Source of the DNA: Lachnospiraceae bacterium
GTDB taxonomy: Bacteria; Bacillota; Clostridia; Lachnospirales; Lachnospiraceae
Assembly (NCBI GenBank): GCA_029071325.1
Contig: JAIEAP010000041.1
Coordinates: 124,001-188,000, forward strand
DNA: 64,000 bases
Direction of reading: 5' to 3'
Of this stretch, positions 15,796 through 24,539 are shown piece after piece; positions within the stretch are counted from its first letter, which is position 1; every line of letters starts with the position of its first letter. Position numbers and translations under genes: made by a program. The notes beneath the pieces are model-generated. The model did not search any database and was not told where the DNA came from. It worked only from the letters and a program-made list of their open reading frames with translations.

Positions 15796-16638
15796 TTACT
15801 TATGCTGGTTCCTCCAGTTTTTGGGAGAGACCCCATAGACGTTCTTAAACGCTCTTGAGAAATGAAGCTGGTTGGGATAACCTACGGCATTTCCGATATC
15901 TGCAATGGAAAAATCCGTCATTTTCAGCAATTCGGCAGCTTTCATCATACGATAGCTAATCAGAAATTCCTGAGGGCTTTTCCCTACGGACGCATGAAAG
16001 ATTTTTCCAAAATAGCTTCTGTTGATGCCGCAGTGAGATGCAATATCCTCGATGGATATTTCGTAAGGGAAATTCTGTTCCATATAGTTGATAGATTCCT
16101 GAATGTAATAATCACTCATTTTGCCGGCTTTGTTCATATGGATTGTGGACATGGAACGGGTCAGAGCATCCAGAAAAAGGTAGAGATGCCCGATCAGATG
16201 AAACGGCGTCTCGTTCGAGTGGTTTGCAATATAGAGCATTTCTGTCATCATAGTGTCCCGGAATTCTTTAGAAACGGCGTGATATACCGGCTGATCCAAA
16301 GAGAATCCTGAGATTTCCAGCATTTCCTTGACCTTCAGTCCGTCAAATTCCAGCCATGCATATTCCCAGGGAGTCTTTTCATCCGCAATATAGGTGCTGA
16401 TCTGTCCGGGAAACAGCAGGAATCCCTGCCCGCTTCGGATGTTGTAGGTTATGGTTTCGCCTTTTTTATTCTGGGCCATAAGGCTTCCTGTGCCGGATAT
16501 GATATAGTGGAACAGATAATGATTTCTGGCAGCAGGACCGTACATATGAGCCGGTTCACAGCGTTCCCAGCCATATTGAAGTAATCCTAAGTCTATAAAC
16601 TTTTCGTTGGGAAATATAGAAAATAAGATATCGTGCAT
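15796..16638 (-). CDS. AraC-family transcriptional regulator of the oligosaccharide locus
   Basis: 280 residues. The N-terminal half is a cupin-like ligand-binding domain (HYIISGTGSLMAQNKKG; GQGFLLFPGQISTY). The C-terminal 100 residues hold two helix-turn-helix motifs (IEDIASHCGINRSYFGKIFH and FSIADIGNAVGYPNQLHFSR) ending with FKNVYGVSPKNWR, the classical AraC signature. GGGGG precedes the start on its own strand. It is divergent from the sugar ABC/alpha-galactosidase operon, so it most likely activates that operon in response to a galacto-oligosaccharide, as RafR/MsmR regulators do. A long inverted repeat in the shared promoter region is a candidate binding site. Confidence 0.93.
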   Translation of the reverse strand: MHDILFSIFPNEKFIDLGLLQYGWERCEPAHMYGPAARNHYLFHYIISGTGSLMAQNKKGETITYNIRSGQGFLLFPGQISTYIADEKTPWEYAWLEFDGLKVKEMLEISGFSLDQPVYHAVSKEFRDTMMTEMLYIANHSNETPFHLIGHLYLFLDALTRSMSTIHMNKAGKMSDYYIQESINYMEQNFPYEISIEDIASHCGINRSYFGKIFHASVGKSPQEFLISYRMMKAAELLKMTDFSIADIGNAVGYPNQLHFSRAFKNVYGVSPKNWRNQHK

Positions 16639-16663
16639 AAGTAGTCCCCCTTTTCTACACTAT

Positions 16664-16719
16664 ATACCAAAATGCTAGGTAGACGCAAGGTATCATGAGA
16701 AAAATAGCATTTTGGCATA
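16664..16719. promoter_or_regulatory. inverted repeat in the divergent promoter region, candidate AraC-type operator
   Basis: TACCAAAATGCTA on the left and TAGCATTTTGGCATA on the right are inverted copies with one mismatch over 15 bases and a 27-base gap. The position between the divergent AraC-type gene and the sugar operon fits an operator that could bind a regulator dimer or form a loop. Confidence 0.55.
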
Positions 16720-16762
16720 AAACTAACATAATGTTGATATTTTATGACGCATTTTATTAAGT

Positions 16763-16768
16763 TATAAT
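16763..16768 (+). promoter_or_regulatory. -10 box of the oligosaccharide operon
   Basis: TATAAT is present 50 bases before the binding-protein ATG. At the matching -35 position the sequence is only TTTTAT, which fits a promoter that needs an activator. Confidence 0.5.
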
Positions 16769-16817
16769 AAACATACTAAAATATCACATACCTTTTATGG
16801 AAAGGAGAGATGCATAA

Positions 16818-18101
16818 ATGCTAGGTAAGAAGGGCTTTTTTTCGGCAATATTAGCTGTTGCTGGTTTGCTGCTGACCGGTTGTGGGGATGGCAGTGCAGA
16901 CAACAAAAAAACCGTAATTGAACTGGTGCATTATAAACAGGAGGCGGTGGACTACTTTGAGGAAGTGGAGCGGCAGTTTAATGACACGCATGATGATATT
17001 GAACTCAAGATTTCATCGCCAAATGATGCTATGACCGTCTTGAAGACCCGATTTATCAGGAAGGATAATCCGGATATTATCGGAATTGGCGGGGACTACG
17101 ATTATTCTAATTTCATTGATGCGGATATGTTGATGGATGTCTCGGATTTTGACGGATTAAAGGATATCAAAGAAAATTATCTGGAGATCAATGAGAATCT
17201 GGAATTCATTCCAACGGAGGGCACATATGGCGTTCCTTATATGGCAAATGCAGCTGGAATTTTATACAACAAAGATATGTTTGAGGAGCACGGCTGGCAG
17301 ATACCGGAGACATGGGATGAACTCATCGCGCTGTGTGAGGATATCAAGGCGGAAGGCATATTACCCTTCTATATGGGATACAAAGACACCTGGACCTGTA
17401 TCTCCCCGTGGAACAGCGCAGCCTCCTGTCTGACGGAGCCCACCGTTTGTAAGGATGTGAATAAAGGGAACACAACGTTTTCCAAAGAATATGCAACGGT
17501 GGCAGAGCAGATGAAAACTCTTCTGGAATATGGTCCCAAGGATTTCGCGGCATATTCTTACAATGATGCATGTACCGCTTTTGCGAGAGGAGAATCTGCA
17601 ATGTTTATGATCGGAAGCTACGCAGTGCCCCAGATCAAATCTGTGAATCCCGATTTAAATATTGATTCCTTCGTATATCCGGCATCCAACAACAAAGAAG
17701 ATAACATTTTGACATCTGGAATCGATCTGCAGTTTTGTATTATGAAGGACTGCCCCAATAAAGAGGCTGCTTACGAAGTTTTGCGGTTCTTGTTAGAGGA
17801 TGAGAATGTGCAGGCGTATATGGATGATCAGAATGCGATTCCGTGCAAAGAAGGCAGTTTCCAATTGGCGCCGATGCTGGATGGCATGAAGGAGTATATT
17901 GAAGAAAGCAAGGTGACAGATTTCCAGGATCACTTCTATCCATCTGAAATGGCAGCGAATGCGTTGATCCAGACGTATCTGCTGGACGGAGACACCGAGA
18001 AATTCCTGCAGAAATTTGACGAGGCATGGGTTCGGTATAACCGGGATCTGATTGAAAAAGTGCAGAAGTATGAGGCGGAACACGAGAGCGAGGGGGAATA
18101 A
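16818..18101 (+). CDS. sugar ABC transporter solute-binding lipoprotein (MsmE/RafE-like)
   Basis: ATG behind GGAAAGGAGAGATGCATAA. Signal peptide with lipobox LTGC (Cys22). The 427-residue mature part is an SBP_bac_1 family protein (KTRFIRKDNPDIIGIGGDYD; YGVPYMANAAGILYNKDMFE; ARGESAMFMIGSYAVPQI), the type that binds oligosaccharides outside the membrane. It begins an operon with two CUT1 permeases, an alpha-galactosidase, a sucrose kinase-like protein and a phosphorylase, so raffinose-family sugars are the probable ligand. Confidence 0.94.
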   Translation: MLGKKGFFSAILAVAGLLLTGCGDGSADNKKTVIELVHYKQEAVDYFEEVERQFNDTHDDIELKISSPNDAMTVLKTRFIRKDNPDIIGIGGDYDYSNFIDADMLMDVSDFDGLKDIKENYLEINENLEFIPTEGTYGVPYMANAAGILYNKDMFEEHGWQIPETWDELIALCEDIKAEGILPFYMGYKDTWTCISPWNSAASCLTEPTVCKDVNKGNTTFSKEYATVAEQMKTLLEYGPKDFAAYSYNDACTAFARGESAMFMIGSYAVPQIKSVNPDLNIDSFVYPASNNKEDNILTSGIDLQFCIMKDCPNKEAAYEVLRFLLEDENVQAYMDDQNAIPCKEGSFQLAPMLDGMKEYIEESKVTDFQDHFYPSEMAANALIQTYLLDGDTEKFLQKFDEAWVRYNRDLIEKVQKYEAEHESEGE

Positions 18102-18103
18102 TC

Positions 18104-19018
18104 ATGCAGGATAATAGTATGGGCGGGATGAAAATAGCGAAGAAAAGGCAGCGCGTCAAATTAAGCGCAAGAAGCCGAACTTTCTTGTTGATCACGATAC
18201 CGATCGTAGCGCTGTTTTTTACATTTAATACGCTTCCTTTGATTCAGGGTGTGGTTTACAGCTTTACAAATTTCAGGGGATTTGGAAGCTATGATTGGGT
18301 AGGACTGAGAAATTATGTAGATCTGTTCCAGGATGCCAGAGTAGGATCTTCCTATCTGTTTACATTTAAGCTGGCGGTGGTTACCACGATTATTGTCAAT
18401 GTCGTAAGTCTGATTCTGGCAATGGCGCTGAATAGTAAGATCAAATTCAAAAGCGCACTCCGGGGAATGTATTTTCTTCCGAATGTGCTGGGAGGTCTGG
18501 TAGTAGGCTATATTTTCAATTACTTTTTTACTTATATCCTTCCGGAAGTCGTAAAGATGTTCGGAGCGGAAGGAACCAGTATGCTGGCAGATTCCAAAAC
18601 CGCATGGATTGCAATTGCACTGGTTTGCGCATGGCAGTCCATTGCCATGAATACGATCATATACATATCAGGATTGCAGACGGTTCCGGTTGATGTATAT
18701 GAGGCAGGATCTCTGGACGGAGCGACGGGATGGACAAAGTTCCGCCACCTGACATTCCCTCTGATCTTACCGTTTTTTACCATCAATCTGGTGCTCTGCA
18801 TGAAGAACTTCCTGATGGTGTTTGATCAGATCATGTCTTTGACCAAGGGAGGTCCTGCGCAGAGTACGGAATCTATTTCATACCTGATCTACAACAATGG
18901 TATGAGCGGCGGACAGTTCGGTTTTCAGAGCGCGAATGCAGTTTTGTTCTTCGTAGTGATCGTAGTGATTTCGGTATTGCAGATGGGGTTCTTGGGTAAG
19001 AAGGAGGAGCAGCTATGA
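18104..19018 (+). CDS. sugar ABC transporter permease (MsmF-like)
   Basis: Starts 2 bases after the binding protein with GAGGGGGAATAATC as ribosome site. 304 residues with six membrane helices and the CUT1 EAA loop (VDVYEAGSLDGATGWTKFRH; LTFPLILPFF). The N-terminal segment (SRTFLLITIPIVALFFTFNT) and VVYSFTNFRGFG are typical of the first permease of oligosaccharide importers. It pairs with the next gene product. No ATPase gene is in the operon. Confidence 0.95.
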   Translation: MQDNSMGGMKIAKKRQRVKLSARSRTFLLITIPIVALFFTFNTLPLIQGVVYSFTNFRGFGSYDWVGLRNYVDLFQDARVGSSYLFTFKLAVVTTIIVNVVSLILAMALNSKIKFKSALRGMYFLPNVLGGLVVGYIFNYFFTYILPEVVKMFGAEGTSMLADSKTAWIAIALVCAWQSIAMNTIIYISGLQTVPVDVYEAGSLDGATGWTKFRHLTFPLILPFFTINLVLCMKNFLMVFDQIMSLTKGGPAQSTESISYLIYNNGMSGGQFGFQSANAVLFFVVIVVISVLQMGFLGKKEEQL

Positions 19019-19845
19019 TGAAGGAAAAGAAAAATATCGGAGTGACCATACTGTTGATTCTGGGTCTGGTTACGATTTTGTTTCCGCTATATATGGCGAT
19101 AGTAATTGCATTTAAGCAGCCCTCTGAAATGACCAACAGTGTCAGTGGAATCTTATCGCTTCCTGCTCGCTGGAGCCTGGATAATTTCAGGGAGGCAATG
19201 AGGGTTACGGATTTCTGGCATTCTCTTGGCAACAGCCTGTTTATTACATTAGCGACCATTGCACTGTCCATTGTTGTGCATTCTCTGATCGGATATGTTC
19301 TGGGGCGCAGCAAAGCAAAGAATAAGGCATACAATGTTGTTTATCTGTATCTGGTGAGCGGTATGTTTGTTCCTTTTGCAATCCTGATGATGCCGTTAGT
19401 AAAGCAGACCGCCAATATGGGGCTTGCCAATGAATTCGGTGTAATCCTGCTTTATACGGTGTTTTATCTACCCATGAATACCATGCTGTATTCCGGGTAT
19501 CTGACCAATCTTCCGATAGCATTGGAGGAAGCGGCGTGTGTGGACGGCGCCAGCACATGGAAGACATACTGGACTATTATTTTCCCGAATATGAGACCGA
19601 TGCATGCAACCGTTGCGATCCTGACTGCACTGGGAACATGGAATGACGTCATGACGCCCCTTGTCATTATGTCGGGAGATAAAAATACATTGCCGCTGGC
19701 ACAGCTCAATTTCCAAAGCCAGTTCGGAACAAATTACAATTTGGCCTTTGCGTCATATTTGCTGGCGCTGTTACCGATCATCATATTCTATATTATTTGT
19801 CAGAAGCAGATCATTGCTGGTGTGGCAAATGGCGCGGTGAAGTAA
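19015..19845 (+). CDS. sugar ABC transporter permease (MsmG-like)
   Basis: The ATG at 19015 overlaps the previous stop (ATGA), indicating coupled translation. 276 residues, six membrane helices and the CUT1 EAA loop (LPIALEEAACVDGASTWKTY; IIFPNMRPMHATVAI). It is the second permease of the importer. As with many Firmicute oligosaccharide systems, the energy subunit must come from a shared MsmK-type ATPase elsewhere in the genome. Confidence 0.95.
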   Translation: MMKEKKNIGVTILLILGLVTILFPLYMAIVIAFKQPSEMTNSVSGILSLPARWSLDNFREAMRVTDFWHSLGNSLFITLATIALSIVVHSLIGYVLGRSKAKNKAYNVVYLYLVSGMFVPFAILMMPLVKQTANMGLANEFGVILLYTVFYLPMNTMLYSGYLTNLPIALEEAACVDGASTWKTYWTIIFPNMRPMHATVAILTALGTWNDVMTPLVIMSGDKNTLPLAQLNFQSQFGTNYNLAFASYLLALLPIIIFYIICQKQIIAGVANGAVK

Positions 19846-19860
19846 GAAGGGAGAAGAAGT

Positions 19861-22050
19861 ATGGCAGTTATATACGATGAAAAAAATGGAATATTTTCAT
19901 TGCACACAGTCAATACCACTTATCAGATGAAGGTTGATGGGCAATCTTATCTGCTGCATTTGTATTATGGGCAGAAACTAGATGCGCCGATGGATTATAT
20001 GCTTACTTATTTTGACAGAGGGTTTTCTGGCAATCCCTATGGCGCAGGGCTGGACCGCACATATTCTCTGGATGCGCTACCGCAGGAGTTTCCGGTACTT
20101 GGTACCGGAGACTACCGCAATGTGGCGTTTAAGATCAAAGAAGAAAACGGCTGCTATGAATGTGATCTGCATTATAAGAGCCATGAGATACAGGATGCCA
20201 AATATTCCATTCCGGGGCTTCCGTCTGCCCATGCGAAGCAGGCGCAGACGCTTCGCATTGTGCTGCAGGATGAACGGCTGGGAATAGAGGTAACTCTTCT
20301 GTACGGAGTGCTGGAGGATTGTGATGTGATTGCCAGAAGTGTGCAGATCAGGAATGCCGGCGGAAGCAGGGTATATCTGGAAAAGGTTTCCAGTGCATGT
20401 TTGGATTTCCTGTATGGTCAGTATGACGTCATGACTTTTTACGGCAGGCATGCCATGGAACGGAATGTACAGAGGAACAGCGTATATCACGGCAGACAAT
20501 GTATCGGAAGTACCAGAGGCAGCTCCAGCCATCAGTATAATCCATTTGTGATTCTGGCACAGGCGGATGCGGCGGAAAACATGGGAGAATGCTATGGAGC
20601 AGCCTTTCTCTACAGTGGGAACTTCAGCGCCGAGGTGGAGCGCGATCAATATGACCAGATCCGCTTTGTGATGGGGCTTTCCGAAGACCAGTTTTCCTAT
20701 CCACTGGAGGCAAATGAGGAGTTTTACGCGCCTGAAGTCCTATTGTCTTATTCGGCGCAGGGATTGAACCGGCTTTCGGATAATTTCCACCGCTGCGTCA
20801 GAGAGCATGTGTACCGTGGAAAATATAAGAACCAGGTCAGACCGGTATTGATCAATAGTTGGGAAGCCTGCTATTTTGATTTTGACGGAGATGCGATCGT
20901 GGAACTGGCGAAACAGGCGGCAGATCTGGGAATAGAATTGGTAGTTATGGACGACGGCTGGTTTGGACATAGAGACGATGACAATTCCTCATTGGGGGAC
21001 TGGACCGTGAATGAAGAGAAGCTGGGCTGCTCGCTTCGAGAATTATCGGAAAGGGTACATGAGCAGGGAGTACAGTTTGGTATCTGGATAGAGCCGGAGA
21101 TGGTTTCGGAAGACAGTGATCTGTATCGGCAGCATCCGCAGTGGGCGCTGAAAATTCCCGGCAAGGCTCCTATAAGAGCAAGGAACCAGTTGGTATTGGA
21201 TTTCTCCAATGCAGAGGTGGTGCGCTATATGTTTGAGGAGATTTCTTCGGTGCTGAAGCAGGGAGAGATCAATTATGTGAAATGGGATATGAATCGCAGC
21301 CTATCCGACATATATTCAGAAGCCGCCATAACTCAGGGAAAAGTAATGTATGATTATGTGCTGGGCGTGTATTCTCTATTGGAGCAGTTGACCAGTGAAT
21401 TTCCCGATATTTTATGGGAGGGATGCGCGGGCGGCGGCGGCAGATTTGATATGGGAATGCTTTATTATACGCCGCAGATCTGGTGCAGTGATAACACCGA
21501 TGCAGTGGACCGGGTGCGGATTCAATATGGAACATCCTATGGCTATCCTTTATCCACTATGGGCGCCCATGTATCTGCTGTACCGAATCATCAGACAGGA
21601 AGAATCATCAATATGGACACCAGAGGCGTAGTTGCTATGACAGGGGCTTTCGGTTATGAGCTTGATTTGGGTAAACTGACGGATGAGGAAAAGGATGTGG
21701 TGAGAGAGCAGGTTGCCAGGTATCACAGGCTGGCGCCGCTGATTCAGAATGGGAAGTATTATCGTCTGAACAATCCATTTGTGGAAGAGTATGGTGCATG
21801 GATGGTGGTAGATGAGAAGAAGGAAAAGGCGCTGTTAAGTGTGGTCTTGCTAAATATCCATGGAAGTATGCCGGTAATTTATGTGAAGCCTGAGGGACTT
21901 GAGGCGGCAAAGGATTACAGGGATACAGCCACAGGAAAAGTATATTCCGGTGCCGCCCTTATGGCATATGGACTCCCGGTATCGTTGGCGCTTGGGGATT
22001 ATCAGTCTTATCAGATACTGTTTGAGGCAGTGGATGAAAAGGAGGAGTAG
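19861..22050 (+). CDS. GH36 alpha-galactosidase
   Basis: ATG behind AAGGGAGAAGAAGT. 729 residues, the normal length of bacterial tetrameric GH36 enzymes. The catalytic nucleophile is Asp476 in VKWDMNRSLSD; the acid/base lies in CSDNTDAVDR (Asp544/Asp547). Other family blocks are INSWEACYFDFD, VMDDGWFGHRDDD and GIWIEPEMVSEDSDLY. It hydrolyses terminal alpha-1,6-galactose from melibiose, raffinose and stachyose. No signal peptide, so it acts in the cytosol on imported sugar. The next gene begins on the base after its stop codon and encodes a kinase; in R. gnavus AgaSK the two activities are known as one polypeptide. Confidence 0.96.
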   Translation: MAVIYDEKNGIFSLHTVNTTYQMKVDGQSYLLHLYYGQKLDAPMDYMLTYFDRGFSGNPYGAGLDRTYSLDALPQEFPVLGTGDYRNVAFKIKEENGCYECDLHYKSHEIQDAKYSIPGLPSAHAKQAQTLRIVLQDERLGIEVTLLYGVLEDCDVIARSVQIRNAGGSRVYLEKVSSACLDFLYGQYDVMTFYGRHAMERNVQRNSVYHGRQCIGSTRGSSSHQYNPFVILAQADAAENMGECYGAAFLYSGNFSAEVERDQYDQIRFVMGLSEDQFSYPLEANEEFYAPEVLLSYSAQGLNRLSDNFHRCVREHVYRGKYKNQVRPVLINSWEACYFDFDGDAIVELAKQAADLGIELVVMDDGWFGHRDDDNSSLGDWTVNEEKLGCSLRELSERVHEQGVQFGIWIEPEMVSEDSDLYRQHPQWALKIPGKAPIRARNQLVLDFSNAEVVRYMFEEISSVLKQGEINYVKWDMNRSLSDIYSEAAITQGKVMYDYVLGVYSLLEQLTSEFPDILWEGCAGGGGRFDMGMLYYTPQIWCSDNTDAVDRVRIQYGTSYGYPLSTMGAHVSAVPNHQTGRIINMDTRGVVAMTGAFGYELDLGKLTDEEKDVVREQVARYHRLAPLIQNGKYYRLNNPFVEEYGAWMVVDEKKEKALLSVVLLNIHGSMPVIYVKPEGLEAAKDYRDTATGKVYSGAALMAYGLPVSLALGDYQSYQILFEAVDEKEE

Positions 22051-22908
22051 ATGATTCAGACGGAAGACTTACAGATGCAGGTGGCAGAGGCCCAGATTCA
22101 GAATGCAGACCGATTATTTCCGGTTGTGCTGGATAACATACAGGAGCAGATACGGTCCGGTAAGACGGTACTTGCTGTCTCTGGCGGCTCCGGTGTGGGA
22201 AAGACCGGCATGGCGTGGCTGCTGCAGAGGCGTTTTGCCAAATGCGGCATAGGTGCGGTTACTGTGTCGGGAGATCATTATCCACACAGGATTCCGGTCT
22301 GCAATGATGCGGAGAGAATACGGATATTCCGGGATGCAGGGCTAAAAGGCCTGCTGGAACAGAAGGCGTATACACAAAAAGTCAGGGAAATTCTGACAGG
22401 ACTGCAAAGAAACGGACAGGATGCCGACGACAGCCTGCAGGCACAGTATGCATGGCTTCGGATATACCAGGATTGTGGCGACAGAGCGTTGAAAGACTAT
22501 CTGGGTACCGAGGCAGAACTGAATTTTGAGGAACTGTCTAAGCTGGTGGCGGCATTTAAACGGCAGGAACGTGAACTTGTGGTCCGGCACATGGGACGGG
22601 AAGCTCACGAGGTATGGTATGAATGGATGGACGTGAGCGACGTACAGGTGTTGATTCTGGAATGGACGCATGGAAACAGCGAATTGCTGACGGGTATAGA
22701 TTTATCCGTAGTGTTGACCGGCACGCCGGAGGAAACCCTGGAAAACCGCAAAAAGAGGAACCGTGATGCGGGGATTGACAGTCCCTTTGTGGCGCGGGTG
22801 TTAAGGATAGAGCAGGCTAAAATTGACGCCAATCTGTCAAGGGCGGATATTTTACAGGATATGCATGGAAATGTGCAGTGTCATGCGAAAGCAGGTAAAG
22901 GAGAGTAA
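22051..22908 (+). CDS. P-loop kinase, probable sucrose kinase (separate form of the AgaSK kinase domain)
   Basis: The ATG follows the alpha-galactosidase stop with no gap; the ribosome site GGAGG is inside the end of that gene. 285 residues. Walker A is GGSGVGKT (45-52), followed by GAVTVSGDHYPHRIPVCND, similar to uridine-kinase-like folds. A later stretch (VQVLILEWTHGNSELLTGID, then VVLTGTPEETLENRKKRNRD) resembles their base-of-lid region. In R. gnavus AgaSK the kinase domain fused to GH36 phosphorylates sucrose. The position between GH36 and a sucrose-phosphorylase-family gene supports the same role here. Activity is inferred from context; the P-loop is directly visible. Confidence 0.72.
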   Translation: MIQTEDLQMQVAEAQIQNADRLFPVVLDNIQEQIRSGKTVLAVSGGSGVGKTGMAWLLQRRFAKCGIGAVTVSGDHYPHRIPVCNDAERIRIFRDAGLKGLLEQKAYTQKVREILTGLQRNGQDADDSLQAQYAWLRIYQDCGDRALKDYLGTEAELNFEELSKLVAAFKRQERELVVRHMGREAHEVWYEWMDVSDVQVLILEWTHGNSELLTGIDLSVVLTGTPEETLENRKKRNRDAGIDSPFVARVLRIEQAKIDANLSRADILQDMHGNVQCHAKAGKGE

Positions 22909-22911
22909 GCT

Positions 22912-24468
22912 ATGGTTTCCAGAGAACAGTATGGAGATAACAGACCTATGTTAAATGTATACCCGGACAGTATTGGCGGTAATCTGGCAGCATTGCATGA
23001 ACTGCTGGAGGATGCCCAAATGCAGGATGTATTTTCAGATCTGTATATTCTGCCCAGTATATTTCATTCTGATCTGGACAGAGGATTCTCGGTCATTGAT
23101 TACGATCTGGAGGAAAGCTATGCAAGCCGGGATATTTTAGAGAAGATCAAGGAAAAGGGAATTCATCTGAAGCTGGACTTTGTGCTGAACCATGCGTCCG
23201 TGCAGTCCCCTCAATTCCAGGATCTGCTGGAACGGGGGGATCGTTCGGAGTACAAAGATTTTTTTATTAATTGGAATGCTTTTTGGGACGGCTGCGGGAG
23301 CATGACGGAAGAAGGGTACATCATGCCCAGGCAGGAGTATCTGGATCAGATGTTTTTCCGCAAGCCGGGGCTTCCCCTTTTGATGGTAGAATTTGCAGAC
23401 GGAAGCCGGGCGCCCTATTGGAATACCTTTTACCAGGAAATTCGTGATACAGGAGATTACCACACCAGGTACTTAGGTCAGATGGATCTGAATATCAGGT
23501 CCGGGAGGGTGTGGGATTTCTATCGGGAGACCGTAGGGAAGCTGGCAGGATATGGAGCGCGGATCATCAGGCTGGATGCCTTTGCCTATGCGCCCAAGGC
23601 GCCGGGAACCAGGAATTTCTTAAACGAACCGGATACATGGACGGTGCTGGACCGGATCCAAGAGTTAGCCGACCCATATAACATCAAGCTGTTGCCGGAG
23701 ATCCATGCCAGCTACGCCGAAAAGCGTTATGAACTGATTGCCTCCAAGGGATATCTGGTATATGACTTTTTCCTGCCGGGCCTGATTATCGACGCATTGG
23801 AACGTAGGGATGGCAGCTATCTTGAACAATGGGCTAAGGAGCAGATAGAGAAGGGGATACATTCGGTCAATATGCTGGGATGCCATGACGGGATTCCGAT
23901 GCTGGACTTAGAGGGCTTACTGCCGGAGGAGAGGATCCAGCAGCTCATTGCTTTGCTGGTGGAGCGGGGAGGTTATGTCAAGGATCTCCATGGAAATAAG
24001 AAAATGTATTATCAGGTAAATACCACCTATTATAACGCAGTAGGCAGTGAGCCCCGCGCGTTGCTACTGGCCAGGGCAGTTCAGTTGTTCATGCCCGGAA
24101 AGCCCCAGATATGGTATTTGGATCTGTTCGCAGGTTCCAATGACTATAAAGCCGTCAAAGCAGCAGGGGCAGGCGGTCACAAGGAAATCAACCGCACGAA
24201 TCTGACCATGAAGGATGTCGGGGAGCGCCTGAAGAAGGATGTTGTCGGACGGCAGCTTCAAATGCTGCGCTTTCGGAATACGTTCCCAGCCTTCTCCTTT
24301 GATTCGGATATGGAGATCCGCTGTAACGGAACCGGCATGACCTATGTTTGGAAAAAGGATGTATGGGCGGCGGAGCTTACGCTTGATTTTGAGACGCAGG
24401 AGTTTGTTATGACAGGAAAACAGTCCGGCGGCCGAGAGGTGTTCCGGCTGGAGCAAGGTATTAAGTAA
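22912..24468 (+). CDS. GH13_18 sucrose or sucrose-6-phosphate phosphorylase
   Basis: 518 residues from the ATG at 22912 with GTAAAGGAGAGTAAGC upstream. GH13 catalytic residues are visible: nucleophile Asp222 in IIRLDAFAYA, acid/base Glu263 in LLPEIHASY, and transition-state Asp326 in GCHDGIPMLD. The N-terminal YPDSIGGNL and KLDFVLNHAS blocks belong to sucrose phosphorylases. The reaction splits the glycosidic bond with phosphate to give glucose-1-phosphate and fructose (or fructose-6-phosphate). Because a probable sucrose kinase precedes it, sucrose-6-phosphate is a likely substrate. It ends the operon. Confidence 0.92.
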   Translation: MVSREQYGDNRPMLNVYPDSIGGNLAALHELLEDAQMQDVFSDLYILPSIFHSDLDRGFSVIDYDLEESYASRDILEKIKEKGIHLKLDFVLNHASVQSPQFQDLLERGDRSEYKDFFINWNAFWDGCGSMTEEGYIMPRQEYLDQMFFRKPGLPLLMVEFADGSRAPYWNTFYQEIRDTGDYHTRYLGQMDLNIRSGRVWDFYRETVGKLAGYGARIIRLDAFAYAPKAPGTRNFLNEPDTWTVLDRIQELADPYNIKLLPEIHASYAEKRYELIASKGYLVYDFFLPGLIIDALERRDGSYLEQWAKEQIEKGIHSVNMLGCHDGIPMLDLEGLLPEERIQQLIALLVERGGYVKDLHGNKKMYYQVNTTYYNAVGSEPRALLLARAVQLFMPGKPQIWYLDLFAGSNDYKAVKAAGAGGHKEINRTNLTMKDVGERLKKDVVGRQLQMLRFRNTFPAFSFDSDMEIRCNGTGMTYVWKKDVWAAELTLDFETQEFVMTGKQSGGREVFRLEQGIK

Positions 24469-24502
24469 TAGTTCTATATTCATTAAGTTTTCTTTAATGT
24501 CC

Positions 24503-24539
24503 TTGACTTGTATACAGCAGAGTGGTGTACTATTATAAC
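24503..24539 (+). promoter_or_regulatory. candidate promoter very close to the P-type ATPase start
   Basis: TTGACT (24503-24508) is followed by the AT-rich TACTATTATAAC at 24528-24539, immediately before an ATG. Spacing to TACTAT is 19 bases. If this is the promoter, the mRNA would have almost no leader. Confidence 0.4.
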
